Shown: positions 37,747 to 46,836, numbered from the stretch's first letter. The stretch: DNA of 64,000 bases from Verrucosispora sp. NA02020 (GCF_013364215.1 NZ_CP054923.1:496001-560000), one strand, 5' to 3'. Numbers and translations are program-made. The notes: a model not told the origin generated them from the letters alone.

Positions 37747-37826
37747 TCGACCTCAAGAGGCCGACGGTCTCGCAGGCGGCCGTCGCCGGCGGACCGCGCA
37801 TCGACGACGGAGGTAAGGCCGCATAA
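37743..37826 (+). CDS. 27-codon minicistron between nuoL and nuoM
   Basis: GTG 37743 overlaps the nuoL TGA, and the frame (MIDLKRPTVSQ...DDGGKAA) ends in TAATG overlapping the nuoM ATG. It shows no similarity to the MSARS repeat found at the other junctions, yet closes the gap in the same way. GGAGGTAAGG near its end is the nuoM ribosome-binding site. The peptide has no recognisable domain; a coupling role is inferred. Confidence 0.4.
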   Translation: MIDLKRPTVSQAAVAGGPRIDDGGKAA

Positions 37827-39358
37827 TGTCCGACTTCCCGTTCCTCTCGGTGCTCACCGTGGCGCCGCTGGTCGGCGCAGTGGTGGTCGCCCTCCTGCCG
37901 CGCAGCCGGCCGACGCTGGCCAAGCAGGTCGCTCTCGGCTGGTCGCTGCTGGTGCTGGCGCTGTCCGTGGTCATGTGGGTGACCTGGCAGGTCGACGGCG
38001 ACCGGTTCCAGTTCCGTGAGTCGTACCCGTGGATCCCGAACTGGGGCGTGAACTTCACGTTCGCCGCCGACGGCATCGCGCTGGTCATGCTGATGCTGAT
38101 CGCGGTGCTGGTGCCGCTGGTGATCCTGGCCTCCTGGCACGACGCCGAGTCCTCGAAGCGCTCGGTGCCGGTCTACTTCGCGCTGCTGCTCGTCCTCGAA
38201 TGCACGATGCTCGGTGTCTTCGCCGCCGCCGACGTCTTCCTGTTCTATGTGTTCTTCGAGGTCATGCTGGTGCCGATGTACTTCCTGATCGGCAGCTACG
38301 GCGGCCACCAGAGGCAGTACGCGGCGGTCAAGTTCTTCCTCTACTCCCTGGTCGGCGGTCTGTTCATGCTGGCCGCCGTGATCGGCCTCTGGGTGGTCGG
38401 CGGCAAGACCTTCGACTGGGTGGCGCTGTCGCAGGTGGACATCTCCACCGGTGCGGAACGCTGGCTGTTCCTCGGGTTCTTCGTCGCGTTCGCGATCAAG
38501 GCGCCGTTCTTCCCGTTCCACACCTGGCTGCCGGACGCCGGTGGCGCGGCCCCGGCCGGTGCCGCCGCGCTGCTGGTCGGCGTGCTGGACAAGGTCGGCA
38601 CCTTCGGCATCATCCGGTACTGCCTGCCGCTGTTCCCGGACGCCGCCCAGTGGTTCGCGCCGTGGGCGCTGGGCCTCGCGGTGATCGGCATCATCTACGC
38701 CGCTCTGCTGGCGGTGGGGCAGAACGACCTCAAGCGACTGGTGTCGTACACGTCGATCGCGCACTTCGGCTTCATCGGCGTGGGTCTGTTCGCCTTCACC
38801 ACCCAGGCCGGTACCGGTGCGGTGCTCTACATGGTGAACCACGGCCTCGCCACCGGCCTGCTCTTCCTGGTGGTCGGCATGCTGGTCGCGCGCCGGGGTT
38901 CGGCGCTCATCAGCGACTTCGGTGGTGCCGGCAAGCTGGTGCCGGTGCTGGCCGGGGTGCTGTTCTTCGCCGGTCTCGCCTCGCTGGCGCTGCCCGGCAC
39001 CGCGCCGTTCGTCTCCGAGTTCCTGGTGCTGATCGGCACCTTCACGGTGAACAAGCCGGTCGCGGTGATCGCCACGCTGGGCATCATCCTGGCGGCGGCG
39101 TACGTGCTGTGGATGGTGCAGCGGACCACGCAGGGCACGCTCAATCCGGCGCTGACCCAGATCGACGCGATGAAGCGCGACCTCAACCTGCGCGAGAAGG
39201 TCGTGGTCGCCCCGCTGATCGCGCTGATCGTGCTGCTCGGCTTCTACCCGAAGCCGGTCACCGACGTGATCAACCCTGCGGTTCAGGCGACCATGGAGGA
39301 CGTCGGCCGGACCGACCCGGCCCCGACGGCAGGCAACGTCCAGGAGGCCAGCCGGTGA
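37826..39358 (+). CDS. nuoM: NADH-quinone oxidoreductase subunit M
   Basis: The second antiporter-like pumping subunit, 510 residues with about 14 helices. The helix-5 Glu in FFEVMLVPMYFLIG and the Lys in IKAPFFPFHTWLPDA are conserved, as is RLVSYTSIAHFGFIGVG. ATG 37826 overlaps the stop of the upstream minicistron. AGGAGG near the end serves the overlapping GTG of the longest intercistronic repeat. Confidence 0.95.
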   Translation: MSDFPFLSVLTVAPLVGAVVVALLPRSRPTLAKQVALGWSLLVLALSVVMWVTWQVDGDRFQFRESYPWIPNWGVNFTFAADGIALVMLMLIAVLVPLVILASWHDAESSKRSVPVYFALLLVLECTMLGVFAAADVFLFYVFFEVMLVPMYFLIGSYGGHQRQYAAVKFFLYSLVGGLFMLAAVIGLWVVGGKTFDWVALSQVDISTGAERWLFLGFFVAFAIKAPFFPFHTWLPDAGGAAPAGAAALLVGVLDKVGTFGIIRYCLPLFPDAAQWFAPWALGLAVIGIIYAALLAVGQNDLKRLVSYTSIAHFGFIGVGLFAFTTQAGTGAVLYMVNHGLATGLLFLVVGMLVARRGSALISDFGGAGKLVPVLAGVLFFAGLASLALPGTAPFVSEFLVLIGTFTVNKPVAVIATLGIILAAAYVLWMVQRTTQGTLNPALTQIDAMKRDLNLREKVVVAPLIALIVLLGFYPKPVTDVINPAVQATMEDVGRTDPAPTAGNVQEASR

Positions 39359-39471
39359 GCGCGAGGAGTGAGCTCGCGAACTCCAGTCGCCCGCGCGAGG
39401 AGAGAGCGGAGCGAGCCCCGCAGTCGCGGGCACAAGACAGCGCAGTCGCGAACGAAAGGTTGACTCGGTGA
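39355..39471 (+). repeat. Long intercistronic repeat and 38-codon minicistron between nuoM and nuoN
   Basis: A compound copy. It starts MSARSELANSSRPREER, contains the GAGCCCCGCAGTCGCG core read as RAPQSR, then a second partial core CGCAGTCGCGAACGAAAGG read as AVANER. It therefore carries both reading phases of the core seen separately at paa and at the other nuo junctions. GTG 39355 overlaps the nuoM stop and the final TGA overlaps the nuoN GTG. GAAAGG is the nuoN ribosome-binding site. Confidence 0.75.
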
Positions 39472-41018
39472 ACGAGTTCGTACTGCCGCCGATCGACTAC
39501 GCGGCACTCGCGCCGATCCTGATCATGCTGGGCGCGGCGGTGCTGGGGGTGTTGGTCGAGGCCTTCGTGCCGCGTCGGCTGCGGCACCCCGTGCAGCTTC
39601 CGCTGGCCCTGGTGGCGGTGCTCGCCGCGCTGACCATGGTGGTGTTCAACTCCGACAAGCGGGTGATCACCATCGGGGTGATCGCGATCGACGGCCCCAC
39701 GCTGTTCCTCCAGGGCGCGATCCTGGCCCTGGCCGGTGTGGCGCTGCTGCTGATGGGCGACCGGGCGGTGGAGCGGGGCGGGGCGTTCGTGGCCCAGGCC
39801 GCGATCACCGCCGACTCGCCGGACGACCGGCGGCAGGCGGCCAAGGCCGGTGGTGCCGGTGAGGTCTACCCGCTGACCACGTTCGCCATCGGCGGCATGC
39901 TGATCTTCGTGGCGGCGAACGACCTGCTGACCATGTTCATCGCGCTCGAGGTCTTCTCGCTGCCGCTCTACCTGCTCTGCGCGCTGGCTCGTCGTCGGCG
40001 GATCCTGAGCCAGGAAGCGGCGATGAAGTACTTCCTGCTCGGCGCGTACGCCTCGGCGTTCTTCCTGTTCGGTCTGGCGCTGCTCTACGGCTTCAGCGCC
40101 GGTCTGGGCGACCGTCAGGCGGGCGTGGACTTCGCCACCCTCAACGCCGCCGTGGCCAACTCGACGGCCAGCCCGGTGCTGCTCTTCGCCGGTATGGCCC
40201 TGGTCGCCATCGGCCTGCTGTTCAAGGCCGCCGCCGCGCCGTTCCACGTCTGGACGCCCGACGTCTACCAGGGGGCGCCCACTCCGGTGACCGGCTTCAT
40301 GGCGGCCTGCACGAAGGTCGCCGCGTTCGGCGCCCTGCTGCGGGTGTTCCACGTCGCGTTCGAGGGCGCACGGTGGGACTTCACGCCGGTGCTCGGCACG
40401 GTGGCGGTGCTCACCATGCTGGTCGGCGCCGTGCTCGCGGTCACCCAGACCGACATCAAGCGGCTACTGGCGTACTCCTCCATCGCCAACGCCGGCTATC
40501 TGCTGGTCGGCGTGCTCTCCCCAGGACGTGACGGGCTCTCCGGCACGATGTTCTACCTGGTCGCGTACGGCTTCACCGTGCTGGCCGCGTTCGCCGTGGT
40601 GACCCTGGTCCGGGACGCCGACGGGGAGGCCACCCACCTGTCCCGCTGGGCCGGGCTGGGCCGCCGCTCGCCGGGGTACGCGTCGGTGTTCACCTTCATC
40701 CTGCTGGCCTTCGCGGGTATCCCGCTGACCAGCGGCTTCACCAGCAAGTTCGCCGTCTTCGCTCCGGCTCTCGACGGCGGTCAGGTGTGGCTGGTGATCG
40801 CCGGTGTGCTGACCAGCATGGTGCTGGCCTTCCCGTACCTGCGGGTCGTGGTGATGATGTGGCTCTCCGAGCCGGGCGACTCGACCCCGACCGTCACGGT
40901 GCCGGGCGCGATGACCTCGGCGGCGCTGGTGATCGGCGTACTCGCGACCCTGGTTCTCGGCGTCGCTCCGGCGCCGCTGCTCGACCTGGCCACCGGCGCT
41001 GCGGACTTCATCCGGTAG
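39468..41018 (+). CDS. nuoN: NADH-quinone oxidoreductase subunit N
   Basis: The third antiporter-like subunit, 516 residues with about 14 helices. The Glu in FIALEVFSLPLYLLCAL, the KAAAAPFHVWTPDVYQGAPTPVTGFMA region and RLLAYSSIANAGYLLVG are conserved. GTG 39468 overlaps the end of the minicistron. A strong hairpin follows, ending the nuo operon. Confidence 0.95.
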   Translation: MNEFVLPPIDYAALAPILIMLGAAVLGVLVEAFVPRRLRHPVQLPLALVAVLAALTMVVFNSDKRVITIGVIAIDGPTLFLQGAILALAGVALLLMGDRAVERGGAFVAQAAITADSPDDRRQAAKAGGAGEVYPLTTFAIGGMLIFVAANDLLTMFIALEVFSLPLYLLCALARRRRILSQEAAMKYFLLGAYASAFFLFGLALLYGFSAGLGDRQAGVDFATLNAAVANSTASPVLLFAGMALVAIGLLFKAAAAPFHVWTPDVYQGAPTPVTGFMAACTKVAAFGALLRVFHVAFEGARWDFTPVLGTVAVLTMLVGAVLAVTQTDIKRLLAYSSIANAGYLLVGVLSPGRDGLSGTMFYLVAYGFTVLAAFAVVTLVRDADGEATHLSRWAGLGRRSPGYASVFTFILLAFAGIPLTSGFTSKFAVFAPALDGGQVWLVIAGVLTSMVLAFPYLRVVVMMWLSEPGDSTPTVTVPGAMTSAALVIGVLATLVLGVAPAPLLDLATGAADFIR

Positions 41019-41039
41019 CGGCGTCACCTTCCGTTTCGG

Positions 41040-41067
41040 GGGCCGGTCCACTCTTGTGGACCGGCCC
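41040..41067 (+). terminator. Terminator of the nuo operon
   Basis: GGGCCGGTCCAC (41040-41051) pairs perfectly with GTGGACCGGCCC (41056-41067) around a TCTT loop, 21 bases after the nuoN stop. Confidence 0.75.
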
Positions 41068-41124
41068 TCGCCGCGCCTCCCCGGTCCGCTGCAGGTAGAG
41101 CCCGTGTGGCATGGTGGAGGAGTG

Positions 41125-42192
41125 GTGATTAGGGGTGGCGAGCGTTCAGGTGGCACCGGCTCCGGTGGCCGCCGCAGCCGGCACGCGGGCCAGTTCGGCC
41201 CGCTCGGTCTGCATCTCGCCGACCCGCACACCGAGGCATCCGTGCTGGGGCTGCTCGACGCCATCGAGGTGGAGCTGCGGGCCAGCGTGGCCAGCGCCGA
41301 CCCGTTCGTGACCGAGGCCGCCCGACACCTGGTGGAGGCGGGCGGGAAGCGCTTCCGGCCGCTTCTGGTGGCCCTGGGCGCACAGTTCGGCGACCCGGCT
41401 CGGCCGGAGGTCGTCTCGGCCGCCGTGGTGGTGGAGTTGACCCACCTGGCGACGCTCTACCACGACGACGTGATGGACGAGGCCGCGGTGCGTCGGGGAG
41501 CGCCGAGCGCCAACTCCCGTTGGACCAACTCGGTCGCCATCCTGGTGGGTGACTACCTCTTCGCGCGGGCCGCGGACGTCGCCGCCGATCTGGGCCCCGA
41601 GGCGGTACGCCTCCAGGCGCGCACCTTCGCCCGCCTGGTCCACGGCCAGATCGCCGAGACGGTCGGCCCCCGGGCGGACGCCGACCCGGTGCGGCACTAC
41701 CTGGACGTGATCGCCGAGAAGACCGGTTCGCTGATCGCCACCAGTGCCCACTTCGGCGCGCTGTTCAGCGGCACCACCCCGGAGCACGTGTCGGCGCTGG
41801 CCGGGTACGGCGAGACCATCGGTGTCGCCTTCCAGCTCTCCGACGACCTGCTGGACATCGCCAGCGAGTCGGAGGAGTCCGGCAAGACGCCCGGCACCGA
41901 CCTGCGGGAGGGTGTGCCGACGCTGCCGGTGCTCTACGCCCTCGCCTCCGACGACGCGGACGCCGCCTCGGTGCGGCTGCGGGAGATCCTGGCCACCGGC
42001 CCGCTGACCGACGACGCCCTGCACGCCGAGGCGCTCGGCCTGCTGCGGGAGAGCCCCGCGCTCAAGCGGGCCCGGGAGACGGTCCGCAGCTACGCCGAGG
42101 ACGCGCGGGCCCGGCTCGCGCCGCTGCCGGACGTGCCGGCGCGTCGCGCCCTCGAATCGCTCTGCGACCACATCGCCGACCGCACCGGCTGA
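41125..42192 (+). CDS. Polyprenyl diphosphate synthase (trans-isoprenyl family)
   Basis: 355 residues. Elongates isoprenyl diphosphate, most likely for the menaquinone side chain given the neighbouring nuo, menJ, menG and mqn genes. Both Asp-rich motifs are intact: LYHDDVMDEA and LSDDLLDIA. GGKRFRPLLVAL binds the diphosphate. A ~30-residue Gly/Arg-rich N-terminus precedes the fold. GTG 41125 follows GGAGG by four bases; GTG 41122 is too close to it. Chain length cannot be read with certainty. It faces a convergent MFS gene. Confidence 0.9.
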   Translation: MIRGGERSGGTGSGGRRSRHAGQFGPLGLHLADPHTEASVLGLLDAIEVELRASVASADPFVTEAARHLVEAGGKRFRPLLVALGAQFGDPARPEVVSAAVVVELTHLATLYHDDVMDEAAVRRGAPSANSRWTNSVAILVGDYLFARAADVAADLGPEAVRLQARTFARLVHGQIAETVGPRADADPVRHYLDVIAEKTGSLIATSAHFGALFSGTTPEHVSALAGYGETIGVAFQLSDDLLDIASESEESGKTPGTDLREGVPTLPVLYALASDDADAASVRLREILATGPLTDDALHAEALGLLRESPALKRARETVRSYAEDARARLAPLPDVPARRALESLCDHIADRTG

Positions 42193-42245
42193 TCACCTCT
42201 TCGCAGTGTCCCGCCGAGGACCGACGCCCTCGACCGGGTGTGCGG

Positions 42246-43430
42246 TCAGGCTGACGCGGGCCGGGACAGCAGCCGGGTGGCGGTGAGCATGAGCGCGGCC
42301 GCGGTGAGCATGGCGGCGGCTGCGGTGAGCCACATCACCGGGTAACCGGCGGCGGTGGCGAGCGACCCGAGGGCCAGCGGGCCGAGGCAGCCGCCCGCGT
42401 ACACCCCGGTCTGGGTGATGGAGGTGGCGGCGGCCGGTGCCTGCGGGTGCAGCCGGACCACGGCGAAGTTCATCAGTCCGGGCCAGGACCAGCCCAGGCC
42501 GAAACCGAGCAGGACACCGGCGACGAGCGCCCCGGAGCCGGCCACCGCGAGCAGGCCGAGCCCCACCGCCCCGACCGCCAGCAGGCCGGCGATCACGGTG
42601 ACGTGCCCGCCGTCGCGGCGGTCGGCGAGCCAACCGATCCCGATCCGCGCGACGACGCAGACCGCGCTGCCGAGGGTCAGCACGAGTCCGGCGAGGGCGG
42701 GTCCGTGACCCCGGTCCACGGAGGCGTCGACCAGGAAGGTGCCCAGCGCGCCCGCCGCGCTTGCCGCGAGCGTCGCGGCCACGCCGACCACGACCAGACC
42801 CACGGTCGCGTTCCCGGCGGGGCGGTTCGACCGATGGACGGGTTGCGGTCCGTGTGACGGGACGAGCGGCAGCGTGGCCAATGCGGCACCGGCGGCGGCC
42901 ACGAACGCCCACCGCCAGCCGACGGTGAGCGCGAGTGTGGGTACGGCCGCGCCGGCCAGCAGGGTGGAGACCGGGATGGCCGCCTGTTTGACGCCGAACG
43001 ACAGGCCCTGTCGTCGCGCCGGTACGTGCCGGGCCAGCAGCAGGTTGCTGGAGAGTTGGCCCAGCGCGTTCGCGGTGCCGGCCACGGCGAGCAGGACGAG
43101 CAGCATCGGGTACGAGCGGGCCAGCACGGCCACGGCGAGCAGCGAGCCGGCGGAGATCAGGATGCCCGTGCGGGCGACGACGCCACCGCCCCAGCGTTCC
43201 ACCAGCGCACCGGAGGGGACCGAGGCGAGCGCACCGACGCCGAAGTAGATCGCCACGGCGATGCCCAGACCGGCCGGGTTGAAGCCCAACTCCTCGCGCA
43301 TCTGCACGGCGAGCCCGCCGACCAGGAAGACGGGTAGGACGCAGGCGATGGTGACGGCCACGGCGGTGGAGGCGGCCCGGACGGGCCGGGTGACGGTCTC
43401 CGCAGCACGGGACGGGGCGGTGTGGGTCAT
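42246..43430 (-). CDS. Major facilitator superfamily transporter
   Basis: 394 residues with 12 hydrophobic helices in two halves. The first half contains FGVGALASVPSGALVERWGGG, the MFS loop 2-3 motif in variant form; the second has IGIGWLADRRDGG. The substrate is unknown. ATG 43430 gives the short N-terminus MTHTAPSRAAETVTRPVRA. It is divergent from an IclR-family regulator 154 bases away, which suggests regulation by it. Confidence 0.87.
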   Translation of the reverse strand: MTHTAPSRAAETVTRPVRAASTAVAVTIACVLPVFLVGGLAVQMREELGFNPAGLGIAVAIYFGVGALASVPSGALVERWGGGVVARTGILISAGSLLAVAVLARSYPMLLVLLAVAGTANALGQLSSNLLLARHVPARRQGLSFGVKQAAIPVSTLLAGAAVPTLALTVGWRWAFVAAAGAALATLPLVPSHGPQPVHRSNRPAGNATVGLVVVGVAATLAASAAGALGTFLVDASVDRGHGPALAGLVLTLGSAVCVVARIGIGWLADRRDGGHVTVIAGLLAVGAVGLGLLAVAGSGALVAGVLLGFGLGWSWPGLMNFAVVRLHPQAPAAATSITQTGVYAGGCLGPLALGSLATAAGYPVMWLTAAAAMLTAAALMLTATRLLSRPASA

Positions 43431-43584
43431 GGTGGGGCCAACCTACGCCTGCCGCATTCCGGCAACGGAAAGTGCGGTCAGCGTCACATCGGGTATCCGA
43501 CGAACGGTGATCCTCCACCCGATCAGGCGTTTCGCGCGGGGCTCCTTTTTCATATGGTGTAAGTCCCCGGTGGCGGAGGTGGTT

Positions 43585-44367
43585 GTGCGTGACCCCCTGG
43601 CGGAACCTTCGGACCTGATCCGAAGTGTCTCCCGCGCACTTCGAGTGCTCGAGTCGGTCGGTCGTGCCCCGCGCGGGCTGACGGTGAAACAGATTGCCCG
43701 GCGGTGCGAGCTGACCGTTGCCACGACCTACCACCTGGTCCGCACACTCGCGTACGAGGGGTACGTGATCCGCCGCGAGGACGGCACGTACATCGTGGGG
43801 CTGGAGGTGGCCGACCGCTACCGCGAACTGGTCGCCGCGTTCCGGGGCTCGCCCGCGGTGGGGGAGAACCTGCGTCGCGCGGCCATCGAGACCGGATGGA
43901 GCCACTACCTCGGCCGCTTCGTGGGCGGTCAGGTCGCCGTCACCGCCGTCGCGGAGGGGAACCGCTCGCCGTACCTGGAGGACCTCGTGCCCGGGTTCGA
44001 CGAGGGCGCGCACGCGACCGCGCTCGGCAAGGCCCTGCTCGCCACGCTCACCGCCGAGCAGCGGCACCGCTACCTGCGGGAGTACGGCATGCGGCCGTTC
44101 ACCAGCGCCACCCTGACCACCCCGGAGGCGTTCGAGGCCGACCTGGCGGCGGGCGAGCGGCGCGGGATGCAGCTCGAACTGGGTCAGTTCCGGCAGGGGG
44201 TGGCCTGCGCGGCCGTCCTGGTCACCCCGGACAAGGACATGGAACGGCGTACGGTGCTGGCGTGTGCGCTGCCGGCCAGCGAGATGATGACCTCCGCCCG
44301 GGTGGTCCGGACGAAGCTGATCACCACCGCCCGCGCGATCGCCGAGTGCCTCGCCACCGAGACCTGA
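43585..44367 (+). CDS. IclR-family transcriptional regulator
   Basis: 260 residues: an N-terminal winged helix-turn-helix (about 9-75, with SVSRALRVLESVG, GLTVKQIARRCELTVATTYHLVRTLAYEGYV) and a C-terminal effector-binding GAF-like domain with FDEGAHATALGKALLATLTAEQRHRYL. GTG 43585 is chosen because GGAGG lies five bases upstream. It is divergent from the MFS gene, which it probably controls. The effector is unknown. The 154-bp divergent gap has a TTTTTCATATGGTG stretch that may hold a promoter. Confidence 0.9.
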   Translation: MRDPLAEPSDLIRSVSRALRVLESVGRAPRGLTVKQIARRCELTVATTYHLVRTLAYEGYVIRREDGTYIVGLEVADRYRELVAAFRGSPAVGENLRRAAIETGWSHYLGRFVGGQVAVTAVAEGNRSPYLEDLVPGFDEGAHATALGKALLATLTAEQRHRYLREYGMRPFTSATLTTPEAFEADLAAGERRGMQLELGQFRQGVACAAVLVTPDKDMERRTVLACALPASEMMTSARVVRTKLITTARAIAECLATET

Positions 44368-44428
44368 CCGGCGCCGACCGGTCCGCCCGGACCGGAACGG
44401 GGTGGGCTGCCGGAGCCGACCCGGCGAG

Positions 44429-44459
44429 ACGGCCCCCTTCCTGGTGGGAAGAGGGCCGT
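44429..44459. terminator. Bidirectional hairpin between iclR-family gene and phoX
   Basis: ACGGCCCCCTTCC and GGGAAGAGGGCCGT pair around TGGT with one internal mismatch. It lies between two convergent genes and can serve both. Confidence 0.65.
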
Positions 44460-44491
44460 CGGGAAGCGGCCGGCGCGGAGCCGGGGCGGGG

Positions 44492-46615
44492 TCAGCTACC
44501 GACCGGCCCGCCGTCCAGCCGCCAGGTCACCACCACGCCCGGTTTGGCGTAGTCGCCGTCCGGCCAGGTGGAGGCCGGGTTGTCGACCGAGGCACCGGTG
44601 ACCTCGCCGGGGTGCTGCACGGCGACGAAGAGCGAGCGGTTGTCGCCGGTGATGAACGGCCCGCAGGTCTCCGCACCGCGCGGCACGGTGAGGAACTGCT
44701 TGAGGTGGCCCCGCTCCGGCCCTTCGGTCGGTGTGGCGAAGAGGCCGTCGTTGCTGCCCAGAGCGTTGCCGTCGGTGGAGATCCAGAGGTTGCCGGTGGC
44801 GTCGAAGGCCACGTTGTCCGGGCAGGAGATCGGCGACACCTTCGTCTTGTCGTACCCGGAGAAGTAGGTCGACGGGTCCGCCGGGTCACCGCAGACGATC
44901 GGCAGTGACCAGGTGAACGTCTCGGCGGTGTTGTCGCCCCGGTGCTCGACCAGTTCCAGGATCTGTCCGTGCCGGTTGGTGCTGCGCGGGTTGGCCTCGT
45001 CCGGCCCGGGGTTGCTGCCGACACCCCGGTTGGTGTTGTTGGTCAACGCCACGTAGACCTTGCCGGTGAGCAGGCTCGGCTCGACGTCCTCGGGCCGGTC
45101 CATCTTGGTCGCGCCGACCTTGTCACCGGCGAAGCGGGTGAAGGTGAGCACCTCGGCGGCGGTCATCCCGTCCACGAAGGAGCGGTTGCCGCTGACCAGC
45201 TTGATCCAGCGGCCCTTGCCGTCGAACGCGCCGTCCGAGGGCAGCCGTCCGGATCCGTCGATCTCGTCGGCGCTGGTCTGGTCGAGCCGGGCGACGTAGA
45301 GCGTGCCGGACTCCAGCAGCGTCAGGTTGTGCTTGCGGGCGACCCAGGAGTTGCCCTTCATGAACGTACGGTCCGAGACGAACTTGTACAGGTAGTCGAA
45401 GCGCTCGTCGTCGCCCATGTACGCGACCACGCGTCCGTTGCGGGCCACGATGACGTTCGCGCCCTCGTGCTTGAAGCGCCCCAGCGCGGTGTGCTTGCGG
45501 GGGCGACTGGTCGGGTCGTACGGGTCGATCTCCACGATCCAGCCGTGCCGGTTCGCCTCGTTCGGGTGTCTGGCCAGGTCGAAGCGGTCGGCGGCACGGT
45601 CCCACTTGCGGTTGCCGCTGGGGTGGCGGGTGGTGGTGTTGATGCCGTACCGGGCCAGCCGGGGCTTGTCCGCTGCCGGGGCGGCGTCACCGCCGACGAA
45701 GTACTGGTTGAAGTTCTCCTCACCGGAGAGCACCGTGCCCCACGGGGTCACCCCGCCCGCGCAGTTGTTCAGCGTGCCGACGACCGTACGCCCCCTGGGG
45801 TCGGCGGCGGTCTTCACGAACGCGGAGCCGGCGGCCGGACCGGTCAGCTCGAAGGTGCTGCTCAACGCGTCGACGCGCCGGTTGTACGGGCGGCGGCCCG
45901 AGGTGACCGCGCGCCACTGGCCGGTGCCGGCGACCCGCTCGATCTCCACCACCGACATGCCGTGTGCCGCCATCGACACCTTCACCTGCTCGACGGTGAG
46001 CGCGTCGAGGCTGGTGAAGCCGGGGAACATCAGGTCCTCGTTGGTGTACTCGTGGTTGACCACGAGCAGTGCCCGCCGACCGCCCTTGTCCAGCGGCAGC
46101 ACACCGACGTAGTCGTTGTTGTACCCGAACTGGCGGGCCTGTGCGGCGGCGGTCTGCCGACGCAGGTCGAAGGCGGGCGCGCCGGGCAGCACCGGGTCAC
46201 CCCAGCGGATGACGACGGCGTGGTCGTAGCCGTTCGGCACCACGAAGGTGTCCAGCGTGTTCGGCGGGATCGGCGAGAAGCTCAGCTCCCCGCTGCCGAC
46301 ACCCCGGCCGCCGGCGCTGAAGGTGGTGGCCTCGGGTACCACCGGGGAACCCGGCGTCGCGGCGGCGGTGCCACCACCGGCCAGCGCACCGGCGCCGCCG
46401 CCGAAGCCGAGCACCAGCGCGCCGACCGCCCCGGCGCGGACCAGTCCACGGCGGGAGACCTCGGCGTCGACCAGGTCGCCGAAGTAGGCGTTGTCGGAGG
46501 TGTTGGGCACCGGGTGGTCGCAGGCGTTGCCGCAGCGGTAGAGACAGGTCATGGCGTCGCGGCTGCCGTGGCGGGGAGTGCCCAGCAGCGGGAGCAGCCG
46601 GGGACGGTCGCTCAT
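44492..46615 (-). CDS. PhoX-family alkaline phosphatase (DUF839), Tat-exported
   Basis: 707 residues. The Tat signal SRRGLVRAGAVGALVLGFGGG starts at residue 54, an unusually late position, preceded by a Cys-containing segment (CLYRCGNACDHPV, 24-36) seen in this family. The body is the DUF839 beta-propeller with VVNHEYTNEDLMFPG, GTVLSGEENFNQYF, RHPNEANRHGWIVEIDPYDP and KMDRPEDVE, metal-binding regions of calcium/iron PhoX enzymes that release phosphate from organic esters. ATG 46615 has AGGAGG eight bases upstream. No PhoB-type PHO box was recognised. Confidence 0.85.
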   Translation of the reverse strand: MSDRPRLLPLLGTPRHGSRDAMTCLYRCGNACDHPVPNTSDNAYFGDLVDAEVSRRGLVRAGAVGALVLGFGGGAGALAGGGTAAATPGSPVVPEATTFSAGGRGVGSGELSFSPIPPNTLDTFVVPNGYDHAVVIRWGDPVLPGAPAFDLRRQTAAAQARQFGYNNDYVGVLPLDKGGRRALLVVNHEYTNEDLMFPGFTSLDALTVEQVKVSMAAHGMSVVEIERVAGTGQWRAVTSGRRPYNRRVDALSSTFELTGPAAGSAFVKTAADPRGRTVVGTLNNCAGGVTPWGTVLSGEENFNQYFVGGDAAPAADKPRLARYGINTTTRHPSGNRKWDRAADRFDLARHPNEANRHGWIVEIDPYDPTSRPRKHTALGRFKHEGANVIVARNGRVVAYMGDDERFDYLYKFVSDRTFMKGNSWVARKHNLTLLESGTLYVARLDQTSADEIDGSGRLPSDGAFDGKGRWIKLVSGNRSFVDGMTAAEVLTFTRFAGDKVGATKMDRPEDVEPSLLTGKVYVALTNNTNRGVGSNPGPDEANPRSTNRHGQILELVEHRGDNTAETFTWSLPIVCGDPADPSTYFSGYDKTKVSPISCPDNVAFDATGNLWISTDGNALGSNDGLFATPTEGPERGHLKQFLTVPRGAETCGPFITGDNRSLFVAVQHPGEVTGASVDNPASTWPDGDYAKPGVVVTWRLDGGPVGS

Positions 46616-46762
46616 GGGAGGAGCCTCCTGAGGGTCACGCACGCCGGTGCCGCTCACCGACGGGTACCCGCCGGACGCTAGGAGGGCGTGGTGAGCGGTG
46701 GTCGGCGTCGATATGAACCAGCGATGAACTCCCCGTCGGGAATCCCAGGTCGCGCAGGTGGT

Positions 46763-46788
46763 GAACCGATCAGCGTGACCGCACGTAT
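46763..46788 (+). promoter_or_regulatory. Possible ECF-type promoter upstream of the sigma factor gene
   Basis: GAACC (46763-46767), a 16-base spacer and CGTAT (46784-46788) resemble the GGAAC-N16-CGTC pattern of ECF-sigma promoters. It lies about 50 bases before the sigma factor start, so autoregulation is plausible. Weak evidence. Confidence 0.3.
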
Positions 46789-46836
46789 CCCTGGTCGTAA
46801 CGCCGCGCCCGCTCGGTCGAGAGCGAGGAGAGGACC

